Part shown: positions 1-9,100 of the stretch, in pieces | How the letters are laid out: each line of letters starts with the position of its first letter | Numbering within the stretch: position 1 is the stretch's first letter | From: CAZAMT01 sp964486145 | GTDB lineage: Bacteria; Bacteroidota; Bacteroidia; Bacteroidales; JAAAOM01 | Length of the DNA: 16,426 nt | NCBI GenBank assembly: GCA_964486145.1 | Contig: CAZAMT010000059.1 | Span: 1 to 16,426 of the forward strand | Direction: 5' to 3' | Translations under genes and position numbers: made by a program | Notes under the pieces: model-generated | Seen by the model: the letters and a program-made list of their open reading frames with translations, nothing else | What the model was told of the DNA's origin: nothing | Database searches by the model: none

Positions 1-80
1 ATGAAATACTTTTGAACACAGGATATGGTTTCAGGCATTGTTGGGTTTTATTGAAACTGTTTGTATTTTTTCTCTGAAAA

Positions 81-95
81 AGAAGATATTCTTCT
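81..95. promoter_or_regulatory. Inverted repeat upstream of the exonuclease gene
   Basis: AGAAGA and TCTTCT form a perfect 6-bp inverted repeat around a TAT centre. It lies 33 bp before the start codon of the nuclease gene and just upstream of TACATTTG (101-108), which matches the Bacteroidota -7 consensus TAnnTTTG. I found no good -33 TTG at the usual distance, and a transcript starting just after that -7 box would have a very short leader, so the promoter reading is weak. The repeat could be an operator or a chance AT-rich palindrome. Confidence 0.25.
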
Positions 96-111
96 ATTTT
101 TACATTTGAAT

Positions 112-117
112 AAGGAG
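112..117 (+). promoter_or_regulatory. Ribosome binding site of the exonuclease/GIY-YIG gene
   Basis: AAGGAG lies 11 nt before the ATG at 129. The spacing is slightly long, but this is one of only two convincing Shine-Dalgarno sequences in the window, and it supports the chosen start. Confidence 0.6.
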
Positions 118-128
118 AATATAAATCA

Positions 129-1505
129 ATGTATGCAATTATAGATATTGAAACGACCGGAGGCAGCCCGATGAGGGAAAAAATAACGGAAATAGCAATA
201 TTTATTTATGATGGCGAAAAAGTAATCGATGAATTCTGCACCCTTGTAAACCCCGAACGAAATATTCCTCATTTCATAACCCAACTGACCGGCATTACCA
301 ATGAAATGGTTGCCGATTCACCAAAATTCTATGAAATTGCCAAAAAGATCGTTGAAATAACTGATGGCAGGGTTTTCGTTGCACACAATGTTTCTTTTGA
401 CTATAATTTTGTTTATAATGAGTTTAAACAACTTGGATACCATTTTCAACGAAAGCAACTGTGCACGGTAAAATTAAGCAAAAAACTTTTGCCCGGACAT
501 TCATCATACAGTCTGGGTAATCTTTGTCAAAGTTTAAAAATAGATATCAATGGTCGACACCGGGCCAAAGGCGATGCTCAGGCAACTGTTCAGCTATTCG
601 GGCATTTATTGGAAGTCAACGGTCAAAACAAGAACGCTTTACTTACAAACACCGCTATTTTATCATCCAAAGGATTGCACCATGCATTTGACCGTAACAT
701 TCTTGAAGACCTTCCCCAAACAGCAGGTGTGTATTATTTTTATAATGACCAGGGAGAAATTATTTACATTGGCAAAAGTAAAAACATACGCCATCGGGTA
801 TTGACTCATTTTCAAAATCGCACAACCAGGAAAGCGTTGGAAATGAAATCAAATGTTGCTGATATATCCTTTGAAAGAACCGGCAGTGAACTTATCGCGC
901 TATTACTTGAGTCGGAAGAAATAAAAAAGCATAAACCATTGTATAACAGGGCACAACGCCGAACCATGTTTCATTATGGTTTGTTTACATCATTTAATGA
1001 TAACGGTTATGTTTGCTTTTCTGTACAACGCGTGGATCAACGTGTAAATGGCGCGATTCATTGTTATGCCAGTAAAAAGGAGGCTAAAAGTCATGTTTCA
1101 TCATTGGTGCAAAAATTTCAATTATGTCCTAATTTATGCGGATTTGAAGTAACAGCAGGAAGCTGCTTTTATCATCGTTTGGGCGAATGCAAAGGCGCCT
1201 GTGTAGGTGAGGAGCCAACCGAACTATATAATAAAAGGGCTTCAGATGCCCTGCAATCCCTTTCTTTTTTAATGAATAATTGCTTTATTATAGATAGTGG
1301 CAGGCATTCTGATGAAAAATCGGTTGTTAAAATTGCAAATGGTGTTTATTGCGGATTTGGATTCTTTGACCCGAATTTTATCAATGTTTCCAATGATAAT
1401 GAACTGGATGCCTGCATCCGATCCTTTCAGGATAATCATGAGGTCCATTATATCATACAGTCGTTTGTTCGTAAAAACAAGGTAGATATTCTTACTTTCA
1501 ATTAG
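129..1505 (+). CDS. DEDDh exonuclease / GIY-YIG nuclease fusion protein
   Basis: This 458-residue protein joins a DnaQ-like 3'-5' exonuclease (about residues 1-165) to a UvrC-like GIY-YIG endonuclease domain (about 198-275). The exonuclease motifs are DIET (D6, E8), HNVSFD (D91) and HRAKGDA (H144, D148), so the DEDDh active site is complete. The GIY-YIG domain shows GVY at 200, YIG at 213, an Arg-rich helix near 221-224, a Glu in the LLESEE helix (about 261-264) and N273. A cysteine cluster follows (C333, C337, C346, C354, C358) in a CPNLC...CFYHRLGECKGAC arrangement that resembles the Cys-rich segment of UvrC and may bind a metal or Fe-S cluster; that is inference. The UvrC C-terminal RNase H-like and helix-hairpin-helix parts are absent. 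A repair role, as in Cho/UvrC-type incision followed by trimming, is plausible, but the substrate is unknown. It is not the replicative epsilon subunit. The AAGGAG at 112 supports the start. The gene appears to stand alone. Confidence 0.9.
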   Translation: MYAIIDIETTGGSPMREKITEIAIFIYDGEKVIDEFCTLVNPERNIPHFITQLTGITNEMVADSPKFYEIAKKIVEITDGRVFVAHNVSFDYNFVYNEFKQLGYHFQRKQLCTVKLSKKLLPGHSSYSLGNLCQSLKIDINGRHRAKGDAQATVQLFGHLLEVNGQNKNALLTNTAILSSKGLHHAFDRNILEDLPQTAGVYYFYNDQGEIIYIGKSKNIRHRVLTHFQNRTTRKALEMKSNVADISFERTGSELIALLLESEEIKKHKPLYNRAQRRTMFHYGLFTSFNDNGYVCFSVQRVDQRVNGAIHCYASKKEAKSHVSSLVQKFQLCPNLCGFEVTAGSCFYHRLGECKGACVGEEPTELYNKRASDALQSLSFLMNNCFIIDSGRHSDEKSVVKIANGVYCGFGFFDPNFINVSNDNELDACIRSFQDNHEVHYIIQSFVRKNKVDILTFN

Positions 1506-1659
1506 TTGACCGGGTTTTGGTTTTCATCCCAGTGGTTTTATTCTATTATACCTGAAATTTTTTGCGCCGTATGGCTTTTTAGACCGGACTCAACAATGTT
1601 TTAAAAAATCGAATACGGAAAAAGACATCCCCGTTAGATTAAAAAGACATGAGGTATAT

Positions 1660-1690
1660 AAAAAAGGAAGCTCCGCAGGGAGTGCGGAGC
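1660..1690 (-). terminator. Stem-loop with T-tract, terminator-like on the minus strand
   Basis: GCTCCGCA (1670-1677) and TGCGGAGC (1683-1690) form a perfect 8-bp stem with a 5-nt loop. Read on the minus strand, the stem is followed by TTCC and then six T residues (1665-1660), the shape of an intrinsic terminator. On the plus strand no T-run follows. No minus-strand gene lies upstream of it in the window: the next ones are beyond 3800 and are separated by plus-strand genes. It could end an unannotated minus-strand RNA, or it could be a repeated hairpin element. Confidence 0.5.
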
Positions 1691-1695
1691 CGAGA

Positions 1696-1726
1696 ACCGT
1701 TATGCGTCAATACCGTTAGCGTTTAA
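1696..1726. repeat. Two tandem 15-16 bp units (ACCGTTAnGCGT)
   Basis: ACCGTTATGCGTCAAT (1696-1711) is directly followed by ACCGTTAGCGTTTAA (1712-1726). The units share ACCGTTA and GCGT and differ by one inserted base and the tail. A further CCGTTAG occurs at 1631. The pair starts 5 bp after the stem-loop at 1670-1690, so the two may belong to one element. No function is recognised. Confidence 0.45.
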
Positions 1727-2001
1727 AGGAAAGCAATGTAAATGTATGAAAAAAAATCATTGAGATGCAAGTTTTTGTTAAAAAAAATGCAAAAATATTT
1801 TTTGTCTAACACAATATTTACCCTGTACCCTACGTTTGTCGCAGGTTTTGGTTTCATAAAAAAATTAAATTTTTATGTAATATTTTCTTGTATTTATCAA
1901 CAGAAAACTGCAATTCAGCCAATAAATTCAAAACAATGTTGTTAATGTCCATATTTACAACATTTTAACCATGAACAATAATAAGTGCACCTAATCGAAA
2001 C

Positions 2002-2020
2002 ACTCTTTGTAAAAAAGAGT
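2002..2020. promoter_or_regulatory. AT-rich hairpin before the SpoIIE phosphatase gene
   Basis: ACTCTTT and AAAGAGT form a perfect 7-bp stem with a 5-nt loop, ending 32 bp before the ATG at 2053 and followed by ATAATTTT. It may be an operator, a leader hairpin, or part of the promoter. The low G+C of the stem argues against an efficient terminator. Confidence 0.3.
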
Positions 2021-2052
2021 ATAATTTTCATTCACGGTTTATTTGATGGATC

Positions 2053-3717
2053 ATGTGTAAAAAAATTACCTGGTTTTTATTATACCTGTTTATTCATGTA
2101 CATTTATCCTATTCGCAATCTGCCGGAGAGAAACGGATGGCCGAAGATCTGCTTTTTTTCATAATGAATGTTGAATGGCCACAGAAAGTACTGAACAAAG
2201 AAGTTTTTTCTGTTGGAGTGCTTGACAAGGATGAAGTGTTTTCAAGATATATGAGAAACATTCTTAATAATACACGAATAAATGATCTTCCTGTAAGTAT
2301 TTATCATTTCGCAAATACTGAAAACGTTTTCCCCTGCCATGTGCTCATCATCAGTAAATCACGTAATCGTAAAATAGATAAAGTATTTGAGAATGTCAAA
2401 AAAGACAATATCCTTTTAATAACAGAAAAAGGTAAGGACGAATCTTATTTAATGATTGACTACTCTGACGCCTCAACTGGCGAATTTCAAATATATACAG
2501 AACATATTGAAAAAGCCGGATTGAAAATCTCAGATGAACTTAAAGCTTATGCCCTCGGAGATATTACGTTACAGGAATTGTATTATCAGTCCAGAAATCA
2601 ACTTAGTGATGAAAAGCAGATTGTGAAAAATCAGTTAAATGATATTCGGGATCGAAAAGATGAACTGGATAGACTAATAAAAGAAATTAATCAAAAGAAT
2701 TTAATTGTTCGCGATAAGCAAATGGAGATCGATATTCAGACCGAACGATTAAAATCTCTTTCGGATCGTCTCCGTACCCAACAAATTGTCATTCTGTTAT
2801 CATCACTTGCCGTGTTGTTTCTATCTTTGACATTGTTCCTGCTCTATAAAAATTTTGCCCTGAAGATGGAGACAAACATAAAGCTCAAGGCAAAAAATGA
2901 TGCGATAAACGAACAAAAGCAGCAAATTGAACAGAAAAACCTTCAAATTACCGATAGCATAAATTATGCAAAACGAATCCAGGGTGCAATTTTAATTCCC
3001 GAATCAGAGCTTGTAAAAGCACTTGGCGATGTATTCGTATATTTTATACCCCGTGATATTGTAAGTGGTGATTTTTACTGGTTTTCCGAAGTACAGAACG
3101 GATACATTCTGGTTAGTGTTGATTGCACAGGCCATGGTGTGCCGGGTGCATTTATGTCCATGATTGGAAATACTCTTCTCAATCAAATTGTGAAAGCAGA
3201 TGGATGCACCAACCCGGCCGAAATACTAAAACATTTGCATGAAGACATTTCAAAGTCGTTAAACCACAAGGGCAATGACAATGATGTGCAGGATGGCATG
3301 GATGCCGCCGTATTGTTCGTTTCACAGGATAAGAAAAAGGTTATTTTCAGTGGCGCTATTCAGTCTATTTACGTTGTAAAAAACAATGAATTGGAAACCA
3401 TACCCGGAGGCAAAATATCCATCGGCGATCATTTCCTGACTGATATCGCGAATGATAAAAGTGAAACGTTATTTACCAATCACGAGTTTAATGGCAAAAA
3501 CACCAGTATTTACATGTTTTCCGATGGCTATATCGATCAGTTTGGTGGGCCGGAGAATAAAAAATACAACATTTCTAATTTCAAGCAGTTTATTCTTGAT
3601 CTCCAGGATAAACCCATGAGGAAGCAAAAAGAGCTTTTTGATCTGGAGTTTCAAAAATGGAAGGGCAGTCATTTACAAACTGACGATGTTACTATACTCG
3701 GATTAAAATTGGAATAA
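2053..3717 (+). CDS. Membrane-anchored YfiR-like sensor with SpoIIE/PP2C-type Ser/Thr phosphatase
   Basis: This 554-residue signalling protein starts with a signal peptide (hydrophobic 6-19, likely cleavage near SYSQ at 19-22). A YfiR/DUF4154-like domain follows (about 28-172), with the MAEDLLFFIMNVEWP start typical of that family. Next come a predicted coiled coil (about 180-241), one membrane helix (about 244-266), a second short coiled coil (about 275-300), and a SpoIIE-type PPM phosphatase domain (about 300-552). Candidate metal-binding acids are D340 (SGDFYW), D357 (VDCTGHGVPGAFMS), D490 (FSDGYIDQFGG) and D544/D545 (TDDVTIL), so the phosphatase looks active. The topology puts the YfiR part in the periplasm and the phosphatase in the cytoplasm. 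In YfiBNR systems YfiR is a periplasmic regulator of a diguanylate cyclase; here the output would instead be dephosphorylation of a partner such as an anti-sigma-factor antagonist. No such partner is encoded nearby, so the target is unknown. The gene stands alone and converges with glgB. Confidence 0.85.
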   Translation: MCKKITWFLLYLFIHVHLSYSQSAGEKRMAEDLLFFIMNVEWPQKVLNKEVFSVGVLDKDEVFSRYMRNILNNTRINDLPVSIYHFANTENVFPCHVLIISKSRNRKIDKVFENVKKDNILLITEKGKDESYLMIDYSDASTGEFQIYTEHIEKAGLKISDELKAYALGDITLQELYYQSRNQLSDEKQIVKNQLNDIRDRKDELDRLIKEINQKNLIVRDKQMEIDIQTERLKSLSDRLRTQQIVILLSSLAVLFLSLTLFLLYKNFALKMETNIKLKAKNDAINEQKQQIEQKNLQITDSINYAKRIQGAILIPESELVKALGDVFVYFIPRDIVSGDFYWFSEVQNGYILVSVDCTGHGVPGAFMSMIGNTLLNQIVKADGCTNPAEILKHLHEDISKSLNHKGNDNDVQDGMDAAVLFVSQDKKKVIFSGAIQSIYVVKNNELETIPGGKISIGDHFLTDIANDKSETLFTNHEFNGKNTSIYMFSDGYIDQFGGPENKKYNISNFKQFILDLQDKPMRKQKELFDLEFQKWKGSHLQTDDVTILGLKLE

Positions 3718-3803
3718 TCTCCGGCTCCCTTGTGCATTCTTACATACATTTCACTCAATTTGTGCGACTATACGCTTTCGATGCGGTGAATGATTTTACA
3801 AAC

Positions 3804-6020
3804 TTATTCTTTGGTAAGCATTACTACACCCAACGGTGGTAATACTACATTAATGGACTGGTATTCGTTATGGTATGCAACTGGTGTTGCCTCTGTTCCA
3901 CCAAAATTTCCATGACCGCTACCTCCATAAATTTTTGCATCACTGTTAAGGATTTCATTCCAATACCCTTCCTCCGGTACACCAACGAGATAATTATACC
4001 GCGGTATGGGGGTGAAATTGCAAATGACAATAACCGGATTTGCATTATCTTTATCATAGCGGATAAAACTTAATATGCTGTTTTCTGAGTCGTTGGCATC
4101 AATCCATTTAAACCCGCGTTGTTCGAAGTCAACCTCGTAAAGAGCCGGGTACTTTTTATACGTCTCATTTACATCTTTCATCCATTTAAGAAGCCCCTGA
4201 TGGTTGTCGAGATCGTTGAGATGCCAGTCAAGACTGGTTTCGTGATTCCACTCTTTCCATTGGCCGAATTCACTGCCCATAAACAAGAGCTTCTTACCGG
4301 GATGCGCATACATGTAGCCAAGGAGTAATCTCATGTTGGCAAATTTCTGCCACTCATCACCGGGCATTTTATTCATAAGCGAGCCTTTTCCATGTACCAC
4401 TTCATCATGGGATATGCTCAGCATAAAGTTTTCATTAAAAGCATACCAGATGCTAAATGTAATCTGGTTGTGGTGGTAGCGTCGATGTACCGGGTCTTTG
4501 CTAAAATAGTCAAGTGAGTCGTGCATCCATCCCATGTTCCATTTGTATCCAAAACCCAGACCTCCTGCATATGTAGGTCGGGTAACCATGGGCCAGGCTG
4601 TTGATTCTTCAGCGATTGTTTGAACACCCGGAAAACGCTCGTAAATGGAAATATTCAAATCTCTGATAAACTCAATGGCCGCGATGTTTTCATTACCTCC
4701 ATGTTCATTGGGAATCCATTCTCCTTCTTTCCTGGAATAGTCGAGGTAGAGTATGGATGCAACGGCATCCACCCGTAAACCGTCAATGTGGTATTTATCT
4801 AACCAGTAGTGAGCACTGCTGATAAGAAAGTCCCGTACCTCGTTACGGCTGTAATTGAAAATATAACTGCTCCAGTCAGGGTGATACCCTTGTTTGGGAT
4901 CTTCATGTTCATACAGGTATGTCCCGTCGAAAAAATGCAGACCGTGTTCATCTCCCGGGAAGTGCGACGGCACCCAGTCAAGAATTACACCGATATCGTT
5001 CTGGTGCAGGGTATCAACTAGATACATGAAATCCTGTGGTGTTCCAAAACGGCTTGTAGGTGCAAAAAATCCAAGTACCTGATAGCCCCAGGAACCACTA
5101 AACGGATGTTCCATCACCGGTAAGAACTCAACATGTGTGAAACCTGTTTCTTTGATGTAATCGACAAGCTGCACGGCCATTTCGCGGTAGGTGAGAGGAC
5201 GGTTATCCTCTTCAGGAACCCGCCGCCATGATTCCATATGCAATTCATAAATGGAAACCGGGCTGTCATGACCATTCTTTTTATCCCTTTCTTTTATCCA
5301 TTGGGCATCGTTCCATTGATAATCCAAATCCCATACAATGGATGCCGTGCTGGGCGCAATTTCGTTATAGTTGGCAAAAGGATCGGTTTTGTCAACTTTG
5401 TAGTTGTTGTGTTGTGATTCGATGTGATATTTATACAACATGCCTTTTTTTACATTCTCAAAATAGCCTTCCCAAATTCCCGATTCATCAAGCCTGGGAT
5501 ACAATTGGTGGCTGTCTTTACTCCAACCATTGAAGTCGCCCATAACCGTAACCAACTTTGCATTTGGAGCCCAAACGGCAAAACGCACTTTGTCTTTGCC
5601 TTCGTGCTTTACCAAATGTGCACCAAGCTTGTTGTATAAGTCAAAATGCTTACCTTCTTTGAATAAATAAACATCAAATTCTGTTAAATCAGGTGAACCT
5701 GTTATTTGATCGATCTCCTTTTTATTCAATGATCTGGGAGCCTCCACTTTTTGTTTAGCTTTACTGGCAGCTACAGGCTTTTTGGTGCTTACCGCAGGTT
5801 TTTTGGTTCCTGTGGCTTTTTTTGTAGCACCTGTATTGGTACCTGCTTTGCTATTCGATGTTTTTTTCGCTGACCGTGCTGCTGTTCCGGCTTTCCTGGT
5901 GGTTGATGAATTCTTCTGGTTTGTACCGGGTTTTATCTCTTTCTCTTTATCTTTTGATGTCGTTTTCTTTTTCTGCATAACTTCTGTATTAATAAATTGA
6001 TATTGTGATATGTGACTCAT
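3804..6020 (-). CDS. glgB: 1,4-alpha-glucan branching enzyme with a basic N-terminal tail
   Basis: This 738-residue enzyme cuts alpha-1,4 chains and re-attaches them through alpha-1,6 bonds, the last step of GlgE-dependent glucan synthesis. After the tail come a CBM48 module (about 143-230, with VRFAVWAPNAKLVTVMGDFNGW-like spacing), a GH13 barrel (about 255-600) and a C-terminal beta domain (about 645-736). Catalytic residues by family alignment are D418 (GLRVDA), E471 (IAEEST) and D539 (SHDEVVHGK). HPFSGSWGYQ (305-314) and GSEFGQWKEWN (582-592) are typical of GlgB. Residues 15-95 form a low-complexity Lys/Ala/Thr/Ser tail resembling histone H1 or AlgP-like repeats, unusual for GlgB. The start is uncertain: the first ATG (6020) has AAGGA directly abutting it, which is too close, while the ATG at 5978 (residue 15, MQKKK) has only a weak AGAAG and begins the basic tail. 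I think 5978 is quite possible. It is last in the minus-strand gene set, 93 bp after treS-mak. Confidence 0.95.
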   Translation of the reverse strand: MSHISQYQFINTEVMQKKKTTSKDKEKEIKPGTNQKNSSTTRKAGTAARSAKKTSNSKAGTNTGATKKATGTKKPAVSTKKPVAASKAKQKVEAPRSLNKKEIDQITGSPDLTEFDVYLFKEGKHFDLYNKLGAHLVKHEGKDKVRFAVWAPNAKLVTVMGDFNGWSKDSHQLYPRLDESGIWEGYFENVKKGMLYKYHIESQHNNYKVDKTDPFANYNEIAPSTASIVWDLDYQWNDAQWIKERDKKNGHDSPVSIYELHMESWRRVPEEDNRPLTYREMAVQLVDYIKETGFTHVEFLPVMEHPFSGSWGYQVLGFFAPTSRFGTPQDFMYLVDTLHQNDIGVILDWVPSHFPGDEHGLHFFDGTYLYEHEDPKQGYHPDWSSYIFNYSRNEVRDFLISSAHYWLDKYHIDGLRVDAVASILYLDYSRKEGEWIPNEHGGNENIAAIEFIRDLNISIYERFPGVQTIAEESTAWPMVTRPTYAGGLGFGYKWNMGWMHDSLDYFSKDPVHRRYHHNQITFSIWYAFNENFMLSISHDEVVHGKGSLMNKMPGDEWQKFANMRLLLGYMYAHPGKKLLFMGSEFGQWKEWNHETSLDWHLNDLDNHQGLLKWMKDVNETYKKYPALYEVDFEQRGFKWIDANDSENSILSFIRYDKDNANPVIVICNFTPIPRYNYLVGVPEEGYWNEILNSDAKIYGGSGHGNFGGTEATPVAYHNEYQSINVVLPPLGVVMLTKE

Positions 6021-6049
6021 TCCTTACGGTGGATCATGATGATGTCTCA

Positions 6050-6065
6050 TTATGTTCGTACATAA
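6050..6065. promoter_or_regulatory. Inverted repeat in the glgB leader
   Basis: TTATGT and ACATAA form a perfect 6-bp inverted repeat around a 4-nt centre (TCGT), 30 bp upstream of the outer glgB start. It may be an operator or a small leader hairpin. I see no clear -33/-7 pair next to it. Confidence 0.3.
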
Positions 6066-6072
6066 GTTGAAT

Positions 6073-6103
6073 ATGAATTTTATGACCATTCATTTTCTAT
6101 GGT
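6073..6103 (-). promoter_or_regulatory. glgB-side copy of the element found before glgX
   Basis: On the minus strand this stretch reads ACCAT, nine bases, then ATGGTCATAAA followed by ATTCAT. ATGGTCATAAA (6079-6089) is identical to bases 13589-13599 just before glgX, where it is also preceded by an inverted ACCAT arm (spacer 2 bp there, 9 bp here). Its position in the treS-mak/glgB gap suggests a regulator site or an internal promoter for glgB. No experiment or family match supports this. Confidence 0.4.
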
Positions 6104-6113
6104 TTTTGAGCTA

Positions 6114-9100
6114 TTAGTTTCCATTCATCTGGTTGATAATTTCAATTAATCCTCTTAATGGAATGACAGACCAATCGGGTCTGTTATTCATTTCATAGCC
6201 AATCTCATAAACCGCTTTTTCAATGATGTAAATGTTGATTAACCCTTCAATTTCCTCTCTCATCTCCGGTATATAAGCGGCGTTATCAGAGGATTCAATA
6301 TACGCGGTAATAAACTGGTTACAAACATTTTTGTACCATGATTCAACCCAGGGTGCAAGGAGCTTTTTATCCTCCTTTTGTTCTGATGTTATGTCGAAAT
6401 ATCCCATGTATATGGCATAGTGTATTGACCTGATCATGCCTGCAACATCCTTTAACGGACAGTATTTCAATTTACGTGCGCTTATACTACGGGCCGGTTC
6501 ACCTTCAAAATCAATGATAATGAAATCCTTACCTGTAAACAAAACCTGACCAAGGTGATAATCACCATGTATTCGAGCTTTAACGGACCTGATTTTTTTA
6601 GCGGTAAGTACTTTTTTAATGTATTCCAAAATCTCATGTTCTTTTGTGAACAGCAATTCCAGTTCATCACGAAGGTATTCCGGAATAAGTTTCTTTTTCG
6701 ATTTTAAATCGTTGATGGTTCTCCTCACAAGGGTTCGTATCGACTGATAAACTGACTTTTGGTACAGCAGTGAAAATGATTCCGGTTCAAAATCTTTATC
6801 TTCCTGAATCGATATAAGAGATTTATGCAATTCGGCAGTACGTTGACCCAACAACCAAATCATATCCGAAAAGAAGTGTCCTGATAAATCCTTCAGTTGC
6901 TCTTTTGATGCTTCATCGAATGATTCATAAATGGAAGCATTTTTGTAAGCAGGTGGATTTATCTCTCCACGATGCATATAAATCCGGTCGAAATATTGCT
7001 CGATGTTGGTTTGTGTGAATTCCCATGCATTTCCTTCATTCGGAATAAAGCCTGTAAGTAATCCAATGGATAACGGTTCCGAACGGCTTTTTTGGTACTC
7101 CAGTTTACCCGCAAAGGATGGAAAGTTTTTAAATTTGGTTTTTTCTGTCAGATTTCTTAGTATTTCTACTTCCGGATTGTATCCTTCCTCCGGACTACGG
7201 TAAATTTTCAGAAAGAATTGTTCTCCATAAAGAATGGAGGAATTGGATTGCTCGGTTATAACAATTTTTGAATGTTCAGGTAGTTGTTTCTTTCGGGATG
7301 CATCTTTCAGTTCTTTGCCAGGCATCCCGGAAATGGTTCCAACTTTGCCTTTTAGTTTCTTGCGGCTTACCATGATGTTCAGTAAATCTTTCTGAAAATG
7401 TTCAAAAATGGTACTGTCAACAATAACTGCCTCTTCTTCATCGATTTGCAATTTCGCAATGATCGCGGCAGGATGTTCATGTCGAATATCTGCAACTTCC
7501 TCACCTTTGATAATGGATACCGGTAATATGTAATTTTCTGATGCCTGTTCAACATAATCAATCTCTACAAGCAGGATATAGGAATTCATTCCATCCAGTT
7601 TTGAAGTGTTGAAGTAGTCAAAGATTTCAATTCCTCGAACTTTTTTGGCTTTTCCTCTGAACCATCGGCTGATTTGCAGATAATTTAAAACGATTTCCTC
7701 TTCAAGATGACTTTTTACCTCCTGGCTCATTACATTCCATCCGCGCTGCTTTAGTTTAATGTTGTACTCCAGTTCCTTGCTTTTTGCATAGTCATCGTCA
7801 ACAGGTTTGTACAATTTAAACCAGTAATAATCTTTCAGTTTCAGGGGAATCATATACGGTGTGTCCTGTATTTCAGGAAAATCATTCCGGCTAAATACCT
7901 CTCTCGGGATGTAACCTTCATATTCGTACAAATCCAACTCTGTTATTTGTGTATATCTTGATAAATTGACAAGCACGAGAATAATTTCATCCTCAAATTC
8001 ACGCACGAATGAGAGAACCTTTGGATTATTCGAATTGATAAACTTAATTGATCCCCGGCTGAAAGCTTTAAATTTTTTCCGCATGGCAATTACCCTGCGC
8101 ATCCACCAGAGAAGAGATGATGGATTTTTTATCTGGCTTTCAACGTTAATGGATTCGTAATGGTATTCGGATTCAATAATAACCGGCAGATAGAGACGTT
8201 GGGGTGATCCTGAGGAAAAACCGGCATTTTTGTCGGAGGTCCATTGCATGGGGGTTCGAACACCGTTTCGGTCGCCCAGGTAATAATTATCACCCATGCC
8301 CAGTTCATCTCCGTAGTATATGATGGGTGTTCCGGGCAGTGAAAATAATAAAATGTTCATCATCTCAATTTTACGTATGTCACCGTCCATCAGTGGGGCC
8401 AGTCGCCGTCGAATTCCAAAGTTTATTCTTTGTTCCGGCTCTTTCGCAAAACTTTTGTACATGTAGTCACGTTCTTCATCCGTTACCATTTCGAGGGTTA
8501 GCTCATCATGGTTTCGTAAAAAAGTGGCCCATTGTGAGTTTTCTGGAATTTCAGGTGTTTGCTCCAGGATATCAATGATCGGAAAACGGTCTTCCATTCG
8601 TACACCCATGAATAAACGTGGCATAACCGGAAAGTGAAAAGCCATATGGCATTCATCCCCTTTACCAAAATATTCTGATGCATCCTCTGGCCACTGGTTG
8701 GCTTCGGCAAGCAACATGCGGTTCTCGAATTTATCGTCAATGTATGCACGTAACTTCTTAAGAAAGGCATGAGTTTCAGGCAGATTTTCGCAGTTGGTAC
8801 CCTCCTTTTCGTATAAATATGGCACTGCATCAAGTCGCAGACCATCTACACCTGCTTCAAACCAAAAATCGAGGACTTTGAATACAGCTTTTTGAACCGC
8901 GGGATTTTCAAAGTTAAGATCAGGCTGATGTGAATAAAAACGATGCCAGTAATACCCGTCAGCTACAGGGTCATATGACCAGTTGGATGTTTCAAAATCT
9001 TTAAATATGATTCTTGCTTCATTATATTTATCCGGGGAGTTACTCCAAACATAAAAATTACGGTAGCTGCTTTTTTTTCCGGCTGCGCGGGCACGTTTAA

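Larger units (their letters stand above)
1506..2052. other. 547-bp gene-poor intergenic region
   Basis: No convincing gene lies here. The only open frame of note (1742-1945, plus) encodes a Lys/Phe/Tyr-rich 67-residue peptide that looks like a translation of AT-rich spacer, with no RBS or recognisable domain. The region contains a strong GC-rich stem-loop (1670-1690), two near-identical tandem units next to it (1696-1726), and a short hairpin in the presumed leader of the next gene (2002-2020). Base composition drops sharply towards A+T after about 1740. Confidence 0.6.

Noticed and set aside
101..108. TACATTTG matching the Bacteroidota -7 consensus before the nuclease gene
   Set aside because: No suitable -33 element lies at about 19 bp, and the predicted transcript would start inside the ribosome binding site, so I did not list it as a promoter.
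1564..1580. Small stem GCC-GTAT-GGC followed by five T residues after the nuclease gene
   Set aside because: The stem is only 3 bp, too weak to call a terminator for the nuclease gene.
1742..1945. 67-residue plus-strand open frame between the nuclease and the SpoIIE gene
   Set aside because: It is Lys/Phe/Tyr-rich as expected from AT-rich spacer, has no RBS or domain and no sign of coding bias.
8498..8845. 115-residue minus-strand open frame inside treS-mak
   Set aside because: It overlaps the TreS catalytic barrel in another frame and shows no domain or start signal.
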